From contig CM072881.1 of assembly GCA_036937835.1 (NCBI GenBank), positions 6,804,501 to 6,868,500 on the forward strand: a stretch of 64,000 bases of DNA, read 5' to 3'. This DNA comes from Pampus argenteus. Its lineage: Eukaryota; Chordata; Actinopteri; Scombriformes; Stromateidae. Positions within the stretch are counted from its first letter, which is position 1, and every line of letters starts with the position of its first letter. Under the pieces are notes generated by a model, which worked only from the letters and a program-made list of their open reading frames with translations, made no database searches and was not told the DNA's origin. Shown here in pieces: positions 49,519-62,000 of the stretch. A program made the position numbers and the translations under genes.

Positions 49519-51308
49519 CTGCAGAGAGTCAAAGAGAGAAGAAAGAGAAATTTCACTTTTAATTTCACACTTCCAGGGAACGAAACAATCATATGGAAAT
49601 AAAGTATAGGAATGTTCAAAAAAACAGATGCGATCTTGTCAATTTTGTAACAAGATTTAGTTTTAGCTAATTTTGTAGCATTGTTGTTATCATGCAATAC
49701 GTAAAATATCAACGTTTTCTAAATGATCCGTGATAGATTTTTGGAACAAATGTCTTTAAACTACAACAGCGGTACGAGAAACTCAAACCGGCCGCAATCA
49801 ATGACTACCAATCCTCTGAAACACATCATATAACCCGGAGGAGCTGTGCACACAGTACATGTAAACTTCAAAGGTCAGGGCGATGAACTGATGAGGCAGG
49901 CAGAGAGGAAGCAGGAAGCTGGCTTTCATGCCGAGTCTGAAGACGATGAATCATTAGTGCAATTTGGAACATCGCTCTGAGGAGGGCGGCGTTGCGATGA
50001 TAGCTGTACGTTCAGCAGACCATGACCCGACCTCTAGATTTCTGACTACTGCTGAGCCCACCCCCCTCCTTTCAGTATCATTTAGCCTTCAAGCCTTTCT
50101 GTCCCCTTGCTCTCCTTCCCCGCTGTAGCCTTTCTTCAAATCAGAGCTTTTATACTCGTCTTTCATCCTTCCTGCTTCTTATCTTTGTCTCCTCTCCTCT
50201 CTCTCTCTCCTGACTCTGATCATAACGTCATCGTCCTCTCTCTCTCTTTCTCGCTCTCCTGCTGGAGAACCTCGTCGTCGACAGTCTGCAGCTGAGCCAC
50301 ACGGTGCAGAAGTACAGGGACGAATGAACGCTGCACAAAAGAGCCTGAACTCCTTTTATCGGACAGAAAGAGACGTGCTGACAAAATGACCCTCACGTAC
50401 TCCGTACACAGAAACACAATTAAGCGTGCAACCGAGACGCTGAGCACGTTCAGGGTTTCTGAGGCAGAACAGACTGGTTTTTTTTTCAGCTGGTCAATAT
50501 ACTTAATGTTCATCTCACACAGGTAATAGTTTAGTTATTTGCAGCGAAAAAAGGTTGCGTTTTTTGTCAACATCACGTTATTGGCTAACATTTAGAAAAT
50601 CTGTTTTTTTGGGTTTTTTTGTCTGCCTGCACAGCTCTACATCTTAGCAATAAAATGAATGAATGAATTCTTCAGATGTGCTCCTACATGTGACTATTAA
50701 GGCATCAAAGTTGCAGCTTTAGTCACAGTGAGAGCAAATAATGCAAATGATGACAAGCAGACAGAAAAAGAACAGATAAGAGTGTCAAACAAAATGTCAG
50801 ATATGGCATTTGTGCAGGTTGGGAACACACTGATCCTACACTAGCCCCTCTCAGACAGCTGCCATCATACCGTCTCTCCTGGGAGAAGACGGTTCACTGG
50901 CTACAAGGCTGGTCCAGTCCGCTCAGAATCCAGTGAATCTACCAGCCACATTCTGGCAACTGGTTTGTATTATCTGGGCGACCTTGACGGAGACAGCATG
51001 CAATCTGTAAGGAGTTACATTTTTATCAGCGAACCGCTCGGTTGCTGATAAGAGCCAATATGAGGCACATTCTGTGCCAAGCGCTGAACACAACCTCGGC
51101 TCGTTTCCAGAAAGCGACGCCTCGACAGCGGCAACAACCTTAAACACAACCAGAGCGTCAGAGAATAGTTAAATACCAGCAAATAGACCAGACCCTTGCA
51201 GTAAGAAAGAGTAGTATTATACTACGTGCTTTCCATCCAGTTAACATACAACTCTCAGGTTTACAGGCTGTAAACAGAGAGATTTATACTGTATAATTCA
51301 ATAATTAA

Positions 51309-51855
51309 CAGTCCCTCCAGGATTTTGTGAGATTATTGAGGCCAAATTTCCCCGTTGTGAGATTTATAAAGTACATCTAATCGCTTGATTTTGCAGCAGT
51401 TTGCAGGAATTTGGAAAAAAAGAATATCAGACTATATTAATAACTATATTTCTGTGCTATATCTTTTAGTAAGGCTATATAAAAACTATATGTCCATTTA
51501 TGAGTCTTAAAAGTCAAACTATAAACTTTTACCCCAATAGCAATATTAAATCAGCCAATACCATTAAAATAACATAAATGTAAATATAGTTTCATAAAAA
51601 TATAGTGTCCATTTTTATGTTTGATGTAGATTGTGTCTTTATGTCTTTGCTGCATTCTTCTGACTAACTGAATGCGAACAGCTGCGTTGCTCCGATGACG
51701 CAAGTTGCTGAGAAATGTGACAGTTGGTCCAAATCACAAGTGGAAAAGTTGTGGTAATTATGAAAAATTTGCAAGCTCTCGCAAATATTGAGGAGATTTA
51801 TTTTTTTTTGAATTTGCACCAATTATTGCAATGACAAAATTACCTGGAGGGACTG
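51309..51855. mobile_element. Nonautonomous DNA transposon with 13-bp perfect TIRs
   Basis: CAGTCCCTCCAGG (51309-51321) is exactly inverted as CCTGGAGGGACTG (51843-51855), bounding 547 bp of non-coding AT-rich DNA. The CAG...CTG ends suggest a hAT- or CACTA-like family, but no matching target-site duplication is visible in the flanks. Confidence 0.7.
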
Positions 51856-52266
51856 AACTAAAGTTGTTTTTTTTTTTTACATTAAAACACGTCTGATCAC
51901 GCGTGGACAGGTGTGAATGTGACACACTGAGATCCGATCGCTCAGAGCGTTACTACATTCGAAAAATTAATGAAACAAAAAATATATATTTATACTTATT
52001 TAATAGATTTTAATGAAGAAAGACAAACTGGAACCAGCAGGTCCGATTTTTAAAAGATCAGAATCGGCCAAGAAAAATCGCAATCCGTGTATCTCTAGTG
52101 CAAACAACAACAAGAAGCAACAACAACAACAACAACAGTAGAGCTGGATAATAAAACGATAACAATTAACTCAATATAATCATCCTTGATAGAAATATAA
52201 CCAATGTTCACGGGGAATGGCGGGATTAGCGAGAAAGTCGCTAAATTAGCAGAATTAGTATAATAT

Positions 52267-52314
52267 AATTTCCCAGTTTTGGGGATTAATAAAGTATCTA
52301 TCTATCTATCTATC
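52267..52314 (+). repeat. Retroposon 3' tail with (TATC)n
   Basis: TTTGGGGATTAATAAAGTATCTATC... is a common 3' tail of fish non-LTR retroposons ending in TATC tandem units. Only the tail is recognisable. Confidence 0.55.
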
Positions 52315-54090
52315 AGTTTAAATGTACAATGAGTGATTAGCCGCTATAATGAAGAACACGGCTAATTTAACTTGAGATGCAGCAAACAGGCTACTGGATC
52401 ATCATGTGACACGTTCAGGGGACATCTGTAATCACAACAGTTTTTTTTTGTTTTTTTTTTATCGCTCCACAAACAACACAACGCAAACAGGACGATAACC
52501 ATACTAAATATATACAAATGTAAAATATATGTACAGACATAAGTTGTAAATTGGACTGAAAAGGGGATTTAACTACATGTTCTTCACTTGTGATCGGATC
52601 GCCTGAGATGTTAATGTCACATGTGTACAAGACAGTCACTTTTCAGGAATCTACTGATATGTGATGAAATGTTTTGTCACGTTGTCCAGCCTTATTACAC
52701 AACATGTATAATCACCACAAATATTCCACTGCGCTTGTAGATTTGTACAACGGCCGTCATCTGAACGGCTACAGAGCAGCGTTTCATTTTCAAGTAAACT
52801 GTGTTTGCTGTCACTCACGGCTCTTGGTACTGCGGTATGTGGTTTGGTTTGCTTTATTTGTATCAAGGATGTCCTAGGCTGCCACGTTAAAACAGCACAT
52901 GTCACACTGTCACCTGATTTTACTGCTAGTATTGACTTTACCTAATTTTGGTATAACACCTGTGAGCATTAAGAGTCACACTGTCCAATCAAATTCAGCA
53001 TGAGAAATCAACACTGTTGGCACCGCGTTTCAGTCACTGAGAAATAATGAAAAACAATATATTGACAAGTCAACAGACGTCTGTGAGTATGAACTAATAG
53101 GACCTCCTTGTATGACAATGGGCATTCATTAATGCCACCTCAGCAGGATACTTTGTGGTTATTTTGGTGCAGGAATCGGATTTCTTGGTGCTTTTTTTTG
53201 GCTGACAACCACTGTTATCTTGGCAGGTTGTTTTGAAAACCCTGCTAGTAATGTACACTGTAAGAGCTGCATCCCCCTAAATATGAATACGAGAACACAC
53301 ACACACACACACACACAAAAGCTGCAACCTGTGACCATACACATTTGATTATACAATTCTCATCAAAGTTTTCATCTATCATTTGATGAATTATAAAACT
53401 TCACATTTCCTCCCTCAGCTGATGAGCTGTCTTACATTAGTGTAAGCCCTGCACACCATTTCATTGCTGCAACATCATCATGCATTCAAATAACACTCAC
53501 ATTGAAACAACATCAGAATAATCACATAAAAAGACACAGAGATAATGCAGCCTTGCCTGATGCCAAATGTTGATATTCTACCTGCCTGGTTGCTCCTGGT
53601 TGAATCCACAGAGGTGTGTATACGGTGTAATAACTGTGGGTGTATGAGGGTAAAAAAACACATAGGAACACCTTTAAAATAGCTCCTTTGACGGTGAGTT
53701 GGTGTGAGCCGCATGAGAACAGGGTGTATTCAAAAGCATCAGTATGTGGTTTGTGTTCGCACGGCGGAGGTCGCGGTATTTTAGCTCAAACCGTTCACTA
53801 GTTATCAAACCGGCTACCGGTTCACGGGTTTACAGTGGCAGCGGTGCTAACGTGTGTGTGTGTGTGTAGCAGTGTGCTGTGTAACGTTACAGGTTACAGT
53901 GGTGTAGTCACTCAGTCTGGTTGCTTTCTACCAGTTAGGCCAGAGCTGTGCTGCCACCATGTATACTATAGTAACACATATTTACAGTAACGTGCGTGTG
54001 ACACACATTTGGCCGTTACCATCCCCCCCCCGACGGTTGACAATAACACGTCTTAAAGCGAAGGGAAAAAAATCCATATGTGGAGCTCAC

Positions 54091-54260
54091 CCCTCTCCGG
54101 TTAATCCCAGCAGTGTCGCCCCGCAGTCGCCGCTCTCTGCCTGGACACACACCACAACCTGGACGGTGGAGGGTTTTTTTTTTTGTTTTTGGAGGAAAAA
54201 AAAAACACAGCACTTTAATTCCTTTTTTTTCTTCCACCGGATATACTTCCGTTTCCCTCA
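54091..54260 (-). other. mapk8: Probable mapk8 noncoding first exon
   Basis: On the minus strand a GC-rich stretch runs into AACCGGAGAGGG|GTGAGC at 54091/54090, a good donor. It lies just downstream of the CpG-rich promoter-like region and is the best match for the upstream exon demanded by the acceptor at 49518. The 5' end is not defined. The T-tracts at 54174-54210 make the far boundary uncertain. Confidence 0.4.
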
Positions 54261-54500
54261 CACTAGCAGGTCGGGATCACCGCAAAATACATGTGTAGCT
54301 TCTACGTAACCTAATCTTTGTGCTTCCGTGACACAAGCAGTTTCTGCCATTTCATACCGACGTCGTCGAAACCAACCTTGCGATATTTCCTCGGCTGCAC
54401 AATGAGGAGCAGCAGGACGTTCAAGACCGCCTGCGCGTTCCCGGCAGCCGCTCCGGAAAACCGGAAGCGACGATTTCGCAACGTTTTGCAATGACGCTGC
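54220..54500 (-). promoter_or_regulatory. mapk8: CpG-rich mapk8 promoter candidate
   Basis: Contains many CpGs in AT-rich surroundings and ETS-like sites: ACTTCCGT at 54246-54253, CCGGAAG at about 54469, and TTCCGTGAC near 54325. There is no TATA box, as for housekeeping-type vertebrate promoters. The short ORFs on both strands here have no family resemblance. It might also fire divergently. Confidence 0.5.
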
Positions 54501-56241
54501 ATACGGCACATAACAAATGTTTAAAATGCACAATAGCGTCCACATAAATGAATCAGAAACGTTATATGGACGTTTTTGAATTGTAGGTAGCCTTGTAAGT
54601 TATTAAATTTAATGTATATTAAATTGTGAGTGTTTAAATAGACTACTTGCTAGGTTGCCAGCCATATTAATACACTTAGCTTACCATATTCATATTATAC
54701 TCAACGCAGGTTGCATTTGACCGGCAGCTGTACTAGTTACACATGAATATTGAATATCATAAACTTATAAAATACTATGCATTGTTACAACAGCCTTTTT
54801 GGCTTGTGACACCTGACAAAAAAAAACAGTTTTATACTTGACCTTATGTTTTTTTGATTTATACGATTTGATTTAAATAACTACTGCAGGCTCAGTCATT
54901 AATCATGTCATGAACCAGATTTATTTTACTAGGGGATTTCATGTCTGTATCATTGTCGTTATCATCATAATTATCATTTATGACTCCATAAAGTAGGTAA
55001 ATCTAGCTCCACCTTGACCTACAACAATATAATAATAAATCAGTCACATGCGGGGCCACGTTTGTACTTTTGATACTTTAAGCACATTTTGCTGGTAATG
55101 ATACTTATGTACTTTTACTTCAGTAGGATTTTAAATGAGGGACTTCTCCTATATCATTTATATATTGTTTTATTGGTACTTTTAGTTGAGTAAAGAAAGA
55201 AAGAACATTTAGGGTCACTTCACTCCTACAGATCATATTTGTGCAGACAGGCCTTAAAAGCATCTTGGATCTTGTAACTTTTAAGATTTTATATATATAT
55301 ATATTTTAAATATATCACATTTTATGTACTTTGCATGTTTGTAAATGTAAAATATACATAGAGGAAGCTCATAGAAAAATGAAAAGGGTCTAGTTTACCT
55401 AAAACATACTGTTTACATGTTAATGCATCAATGTTTCATCACGTTAATATCCATTCTCCAGATGATCCATCCACAGATCTTAATTACATCTGACATTTAG
55501 TATGATTTTTCTTTTTTTTATTTAAGTCAAAATCTTCATGACATAGGGCTATAAGCCTGTAGCATAATCTATATTATCTATATATTACCAGAAATGCATT
55601 TATTAGTCAATCACTTGTGTGATAATCTATGTAAGGAACTAACAGAAAGTGGGGCAATGAATGTGTCACTTGTGGTTGAAACATCAGATTAACACAGTGT
55701 ACAATGGGTTGGTCCTTTGCTGCCCCATCTGCCATTAGCTAGCCCTGCAAATCCAATTAAGTTCTTATGTCCCCGGTCTAAAAATAGTAGAAAATGACGG
55801 AAAACGCAGAAAGAACACGTCACTAGATGTGAGCCCAGACAAAAATGATGTTATGGAGCTGATGTGTGAAGATGATTGATCTGCTATGAGGAAATGACAG
55901 CGTGTGACAGGCTGCCATGACAGACAGAAGTACCTGGACGAGGAAGAGGAGGGTGGAATGGCAGCAGGGGATGCGTAAGAGGAAGGATTAGATTCAGAGA
56001 GGCGGATGTCTGAAGGAATTTAAGAGGAATCTCTTCTCATACCGGATGAAATAAGGTAGGCCACATTACACCATAGAGAAAAAAAAACAAGTTCTAATGT
56101 TTTAGGTATGAACATTACTAAACATAACACCTGTAGACATTGAGGTAGATGCCTATAGACGCAGTGCTGGCTGTCGTATGACTCCACTCAGGTACAGATT
56201 GAACTATTAGAGCTATATTTATTACCTATGAGAAGAAACCC

Positions 56242-56277
<36 letters not shown>
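56242..56277. repeat. (ATCT)9 microsatellite
   Basis: Nine ATCT units, followed by a short ATAGT tandem at about 56292-56312. Confidence 0.95.
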
Positions 56278-57852
56278 GGGGACTGGGATCGATAGTATAG
56301 TATAGTATAGTGATACTTTTTAAAGAGATTACTTAAAGGTTGCCGTTGTCCAAGGCTTCTCTATCACACATAAACACTGAGTAAGAAGAGAGCAAAAAAG
56401 AGATGTGTGTATTCCTTTAGATAGACGTATTTATCAAGCCAACGTGTGTTTAATTGCTCAGTGCCCAGCTGAAATCATTTTCAGACGCTCATATTTTGTC
56501 ATCGTGATCAATACAAGCATAGATACACTGCAATGTGCAATGACTTACGTTATTATGTGGCGGTAGAGGAATTATCGTTTGATGCCTGTTTTTTTTTTCC
56601 TACTATGATTTGTACTGTTTAAGAAAGAACTTTAGACATCAGTTATCATCGTACAGTCATTGTCAAATTACAATTTGGTATAAATACTTGTATTTATATG
56701 CTCACTAATGTGATTACTGGTACATGTGTCTATAGTATCTAACAGGTCCACAGGTCAGCTATGGTCGTCTTGCTTGAAATAAATCAGAGTATATATAACC
56801 TGATTAACAGAGCTGGGTTACTTGGCAGTCTATCAAATCTGTGTCTGTTTTATTCTTGTGAGTGTTTCGATTCATGTGTCAGAATGACCTGGATGCAAAG
56901 CAGCGCGTCTGCAATGAGTCTAAACATCAGAACAGTAAGCTGTAGTCAAAAACTGTTCATTCTATTCAATTAAAGCTAATTAAAGACGTAAAATCATCAG
57001 TGCAAAAAAAAGACCAATGCAAACATGTTAATCTGGTTATTCAATCAGTTCCAATGACATTGGTATTGTTAGCTGCAGCAAACCCCCAATGGCCTATTGT
57101 TGCAACAATATCCACAGTCACAGGTGTTCTGCTCCACTGCATGGAACTGGAAGAATAGCACATTCCTCTTACTTTGTGCCATAAAGAAATCTACAGTTTC
57201 TTCTAAATTTTACTCACTTGCAAAATGTAGTGCAAAGACATGCAGGTGTGTGCACATGCAGGCGGAGTCTGACAGTTTCTTCTCAGTGATATTTGTGTTT
57301 GCTACTAGCAGCATCAGTGCAGCATGATGTCTGCTATTTTTTTTTTATCTTCTATCAGATATCACACATATTTTGTTTTATTTAGAAGCCTGAAAGTCTC
57401 ACCCAACTAAACCAAAACATTTCTTAGTTTTGAGGGAAATAGTTGAGTAATACATCCTTATCAAATATCCAATTATATAAAAATGCTTTTACCCTCTTCG
57501 TTTAACAAGCCATACTTGATCAATATTTGTATTGTTCTTTATGTTTTCTATGTAAAGGCAGACAGAAATAAGGACTTATTGCCTTATTAAGAATTTCCTG
57601 AACTAATTTCAGAGTATCTGATACTAATTTTTTTTTTTGAATTTTCAGATAATACATGGTGGCAGTCAAACTATTCTTTTCATATTTTTGTCATACTCAC
57701 AACATAAAATGTCCAATGCACATGAATTGCAGTTCTCGGTTTCGCCTGAGCAAACAATGTGTTGTTACCAGTATACCGGATACTTTCAATTACCAGAAGC
57801 CTCTCAAGGTAATTTACCATCTCAGAAATCCTAAGCATGTAAGTGCTTTAAT

Positions 57853-57872
57853 ACTAGTCCCTAGGGACTAGT
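57853..57872. repeat. Perfect 20-bp palindrome
   Basis: ACTAGTCCCTAGGGACTAGT equals its own reverse complement. It sits about 25 bp before the hammerhead-like repeat and may belong to the same mobile sequence. Confidence 0.9.
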
Positions 57873-57890
57873 CCCAGCCTAGTCAAGCGA

Positions 57891-57960
57891 GCATGAACTG
57901 ATGAAGCCTCTTGGATGAGAGGTGAAACGTCTCCAAAGACAAATAACCAAGTCCAGTTGC
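57891..57960 (+). mobile_element. Penelope/retrozyme-like repeat fragment with hammerhead-like core
   Basis: The segment GATGAAGCCTCTTGGATGAG followed by AGGTGAAACGTCTCC is a recurrent fish repeat. It contains CTGATGA (57898-57904), a short stem CCTCT/AGAGG (57907-57911 with 57918-57922) and GAAAC (57924-57928), in hammerhead ribozyme order. The repeat class is recalled by resemblance and not proven. Confidence 0.45.
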
Positions 57961-58353
57961 GATCGATTTATTCTACTTGAGATAACTATGACCTGGATGA
58001 ATGAGAATATTCACAGGCTTATTGCTTTAATACTGCTTACCTGGCCTAACCAATCACAAGTAGATATATATATATAGTATATATATAGAACCGCGAAAAG
58101 TCATTATCAAACAACAGATTTACTTATAATAGTGTTTTCATGTTTTCTCTTTTCACAGTCTTTGAAAACGGACTCTTTCAGTCATTAATCTGGATTAATC
58201 AATTGCAAAGAAACTCTCCATCCAACAGGTTTATATGTGCGACGATTATGTCATCTTGAAAGCAAAAGTATGAAAAGCGGTCAACCGAAGTGTTGGATTT
58301 ATTTCCAATTAGATCTAATGACGCTAAACTCTAAGCTTGTGTGTCTGAAACTC

Positions 58354-58374
58354 TGACCTTTGACCTTTGACCTT
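58354..58374 (+). promoter_or_regulatory. Triple TGACCTT direct repeat (DR1-type nuclear-receptor site)
   Basis: Three consecutive TGACCTT units make two overlapping TGACCTTTGACCT elements, the classic DR1 for HNF4/RXR-PPAR. They lie about 0.5 kb upstream of the first coding exon of the KIND-FERM gene. Confidence 0.55.
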
Positions 58375-58398
58375 CTCTGAGTCTGACTTCCTTCTCAG

Positions 58399-58445
58399 TG
58401 GGATTTTTGTCCATGAGGGGATTCAGCCTGTTGCCTGATGACACT
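58399..58445 (+). other. Possible noncoding 5' exon of the KIND-FERM gene
   Basis: A 47-nt stretch is framed by CTTCCTTCTCAG and GTAAGA. Its internal ATG is not in frame with the KIND start, so it would be 5' UTR. An upstream exon is required because the first coding exon starts with an acceptor, but this candidate is only plausible. Confidence 0.25.
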
Positions 58446-58889
58446 GTAAGACATATGTCCAGTTGCCATATAAAGCTCTTATTATTTTCCTTAACTTACA
58501 TCACGTTTTGGTTTCAAATCAGTCTATGAAAATTGATGAATCAGATATTTTTTTATGGAGCAGCCAACTTCTCAGCTTCTTTCCCAAAACTCTTGTCATT
58601 AATCAATACAGACACCTGACAGGATAGATTGTAGTGCATTAGCCTACATTTACCCTATTATTGGTGTCCCTTTACTGGAAAAATCTGCATCAAGTAACTG
58701 GGAAAGCACATATTATACTTCAAAACAGTACAAAAATAACACTTAGATCCATCTTTACTGCCTGAAACTCCCTCAATCATCATTTTGATATCGACTTTTG
58801 ACTTTTCAAGTGTCATACTAATACTTCATCATCTATTGCATGTGTGTCTCTGTTGTGTGTGTGTGTGTGTGTGTGTGTTTCCCAGCAGG

Positions 58890-59010
58890 ATGGGTACGTT
58901 TGTCACCCTGGCAGAGGTGCTTGAGGCCCGGGGTTTACCGCTGGATGAGGATGAGGTCTGGTGTCTGCTGCTCGCCACCACTGAGGCCTTACTGGACATT
59001 TCCAAAAAAG
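58890..59010 (+). CDS. frmpd2: frmpd2 coding exon 1 (KIND start)
   Basis: Encodes MGTFVTLAEVLEARGLPLDE through ALLDISKK. The acceptor is (TG)12-TTTCCCAGCAG immediately before G-ATG, so a noncoding exon lies upstream. A NAGNAG (CAGCAG) allows a 3-nt 5' UTR choice. The ATG aligns near the second methionine of human FRMPD2 and keeps the whole KIND domain. Confidence 0.85.
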
Positions 59011-62000
59011 GTAACCGACCACTCGCCGACTCCTGTTTCCTACCAGTTCCACTTGTTCTCTGGCTACAGGGCTCTTTTTCTTAGGCAGCGTTTAACCCCA
59101 CCATTTGCTCTTCGCTCTCGAGAGACCTTCTTTCCAAGAAAACATGCTGCTCATGCCCATTTGATAACCCTAGTTCCTTTCACCAAATTATCCTTTTTTC
59201 TAAATGGCAAAACTATCAAATCCTTCATGTTGGTAAATGTCACTGGTTTGTGTTCTGCTCTCTGTTTAGGTTCAGGTAACATGTGCAGTGTGCTGAGTCC
59301 AGGCTCGGTGCTACTGTCAGCCAATGGGAGTCTGGCTTTTAAGAGCTGTGCCCGATATGAAGATGTGGCCTCCTTCACGGCTCCTGAGGTCCAGCAGGGC
59401 CACGCTGCCTCCACCAGAACTGCAGCCGAAAAGGTTGTAAAGACAAAAATCATTTGTAGATCATCAGTGGAATATCAAGATTATGTATATGTGACCTGAT
59501 TTGTAATTATTCCTGAGACTGTGTGCGATTTAACATTCAAATCTCCTTCCAAAAGACAAGACTTTAGCTTAAATGCAAATATCTGAATTATTTTCTGTCT
59601 CTATTTTCTGTCCATCAGATGCTTGTGTACTCCCTGGGGATGACTCTCTACTGGTGTGTTGATTATCAGCTACCTCAAAACCAGGTATTCTGCTCCCTCC
59701 CGCTCTCCTACCTCACATTTGAATCTCTTAAACTCATGCTCAGTGCTTGCTCTTCACCCCCGTTTTGCTGTCTTCCTGTTCTTTCCCAGCCGGTCCAGCT
59801 GAGCGCAGAGCTGGAGGGTTTGCTGCTGAGCATGTGTGAGGACGTGGTGGTGAGGCGGACTGACCTGGTGACAGTGCTGGAGACCTGTGAGCTGCATCAC
59901 AAGACCTTGATGCTGCCTCCGGCGGAGCGGCTCGTCAGGCAGCTGGTGGAGGATGTCTACAGGAACTCAGTGAGTGAACACTGGATGGTTTCAACTGGTT
60001 AGGTTTGATGATTTTTTGGTTCGTTGCTCTTTGAAAGGGTGTACTTGCATTATTGTGCTGTTATATTATCATTATATCAATGGCATATAATGGTTTTAAA
60101 ATGACAATAATATTGTTTATTGCAATTATTTCTGGGACAATATATCGTCCACCAAAAGTAGTGTAATGTGACAGACCTACATCTCTTTGCAGGTTAATCA
60201 TGTTTCTATGGCGGAAAATGGATCCCATCTGACAGATCGCAGTCAGATGATCAGAGACAGATTACACAGTAAGATCCCTTTTGGTCAGATTAAAAGATGT
60301 CTTATCGAGGCAAATATGAAAGTGTTACAAACCAATATGTTTTTTTTTAGGAGGCTCTTTTAGCAACTCAACATGTGCGCTGAAGAAGAAGATCTCCAAG
60401 ACGTTCTCGGGAGCATCCTATCCATCTGAGCACATAGGGTATGAAATCATATGTGTTGTTTTCTTCAGAATAAATTGAATTCAAATCATAGTTAAGTGAG
60501 TATAGTTGGTTAAATAATCAAAACAATAAAGGGAAAGAAAAGAAAAGAAGAAAAGAAAAGAAAAATACATTGTGCATGGAAGACAAACCCACCGCAGGAG
60601 GCAATCCCAAACTACCGCCATCAAACGCTTCATGTCTGATCGACAAGCTGTTGTCTCATGATTGAGAGATCTCGCTTCAGTCTGAGAACTGAAAACTTGT
60701 CCTTTTTTCCCAGGATTCCCTCGGGAGGTCGACGCAGGGAGAGTTATGGCAGCTGGCAGCAGCTGAACCGCAGCCCCTGTAGTCCGTACATGGACGGCAG
60801 TCGACACGCCAACAGATCCATCACACAGTTCGAGTCCACTATGAGTCTGAATGAGAAGAAAATCAGGGTGAGCCAGATAATTGATCACTTATAAAACACG
60901 GTATGTTGTTGTGGTATGCGGGTTATGATACATGCTGGTTGTATTTACAAAATTACATGAAATTTGAGTCATCATCTTCATTTATACAGTATTTCATCAA
61001 AACCTTGCGATGCCGGCAGTTGACGATATATTTTATTTGTCTTGTCCTCTGCTGCAGGACATGGGTCCTGAGTTTATCAGAGTGTTAGATGAACCGCTGG
61101 TTGTCTTGGAGCTGCCTGGATCCATCGTGGTGGGTAAAATCCTGTGACTGTGAATGTATGGGGAGCTTTAGACTAGTTAAAAGGGACAGTCGAGTCTCAT
61201 CTTTGACGCTTAAAGTTACACTGTGGAGTTTTTGACCGCCAGTAGCAATATGGAGCAATGTATTTATTGTACACCCATAAGGATGGACACGTAACATTTG
61301 GTGGCCGTTTTGCACCAATAAGAATGAAAAAAAAGATGTCTGTAAATGTTTCATGAGGAAGTTAATACATTAACGTAGAAAAAGAAAATAATGAAAAAAA
61401 AGAAGATAATTAAAAACCTCTCAGAGTTTGTCCTCAGTTTGCTTGTTTTAGCCAAAAGCTAAAAAGTTTAAATTCACTGACAAATAACAAAGAAAAGCAG
61501 AAAATCTCTTGACAAGCTGAAACCAGAACATATTTGACATTTTTACTTGAATTATGAACAGTTATCAAAATAGTTGCAGATTGATTTTTTTAGCTAATCA
61601 TCTCAGCTCTACATAAAACATGCTTGACTCAAAGTTCCACACAATGCAACAAATGTATTTACTGTACAAAACAATTTTCTTTGAACAATTAAGGAAGAAA
61701 TCTGACAGCATTTTAAGAGCAGTGGTCAAGTTTTTCCACAAAATTAAACCGAACAGCATTTTTGTTCTCAAGTGGCTTAAATTTTCACGTAAATAAAAAT
61801 TGTTGTTTGCAAGATTATCACCCCCCTCACAAGATTAATCCAAACCTTACTATGTTTATTAATCCCTCGTATTCCCTCGTCCCAAAAAAAAAAAAAACAG
61901 TCTTGTCATTGTGTCTTTTGTTGATTGTTCTCTCTGCTGCAGTCAAAAAAAGGGAAATCTGCAACCACTCAGAGAGAGCTGAGTGTGGTGATGCCCAACA

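Larger units (their letters stand above)
49519..54090 (-). other. mapk8: mapk8 5' intron
   Basis: A large intron between the probable noncoding first exon and the first coding exon. It holds an inverted-repeat element (51309-51855), a retroposon tail with TATC repeat (52267-52314), CT-rich and (CA)n tracts. No additional exon could be supported. Confidence 0.55.
54501..58888. other. Intergenic region between mapk8 and the KIND-FERM gene
   Basis: AT-rich, with no supported coding gene. Contents: a CTAT microsatellite (56242-56277), AT-alternating tracts, a perfect 20-bp palindrome (57853-57872), a repeat with a hammerhead-like core (57891-57960), a triple DR1 motif (58354-58374) and a possible small noncoding exon (58399-58445). 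Confidence 0.65.

Noticed and set aside
54402..54494. Plus-strand 30-codon ORF MRSSRTFKTACAFPAAAPEN in the mapk8 promoter
   Set aside because: It is CpG-island sequence with no family match. A divergent transcript is possible but unsupported.
58415..58445. Upstream ATG (MRGFSLLPDDT) as the frmpd2 start
   Set aside because: Joining its donor to the exon at 58889 is out of frame with the KIND domain. The ATG at 58890 fits the family instead.
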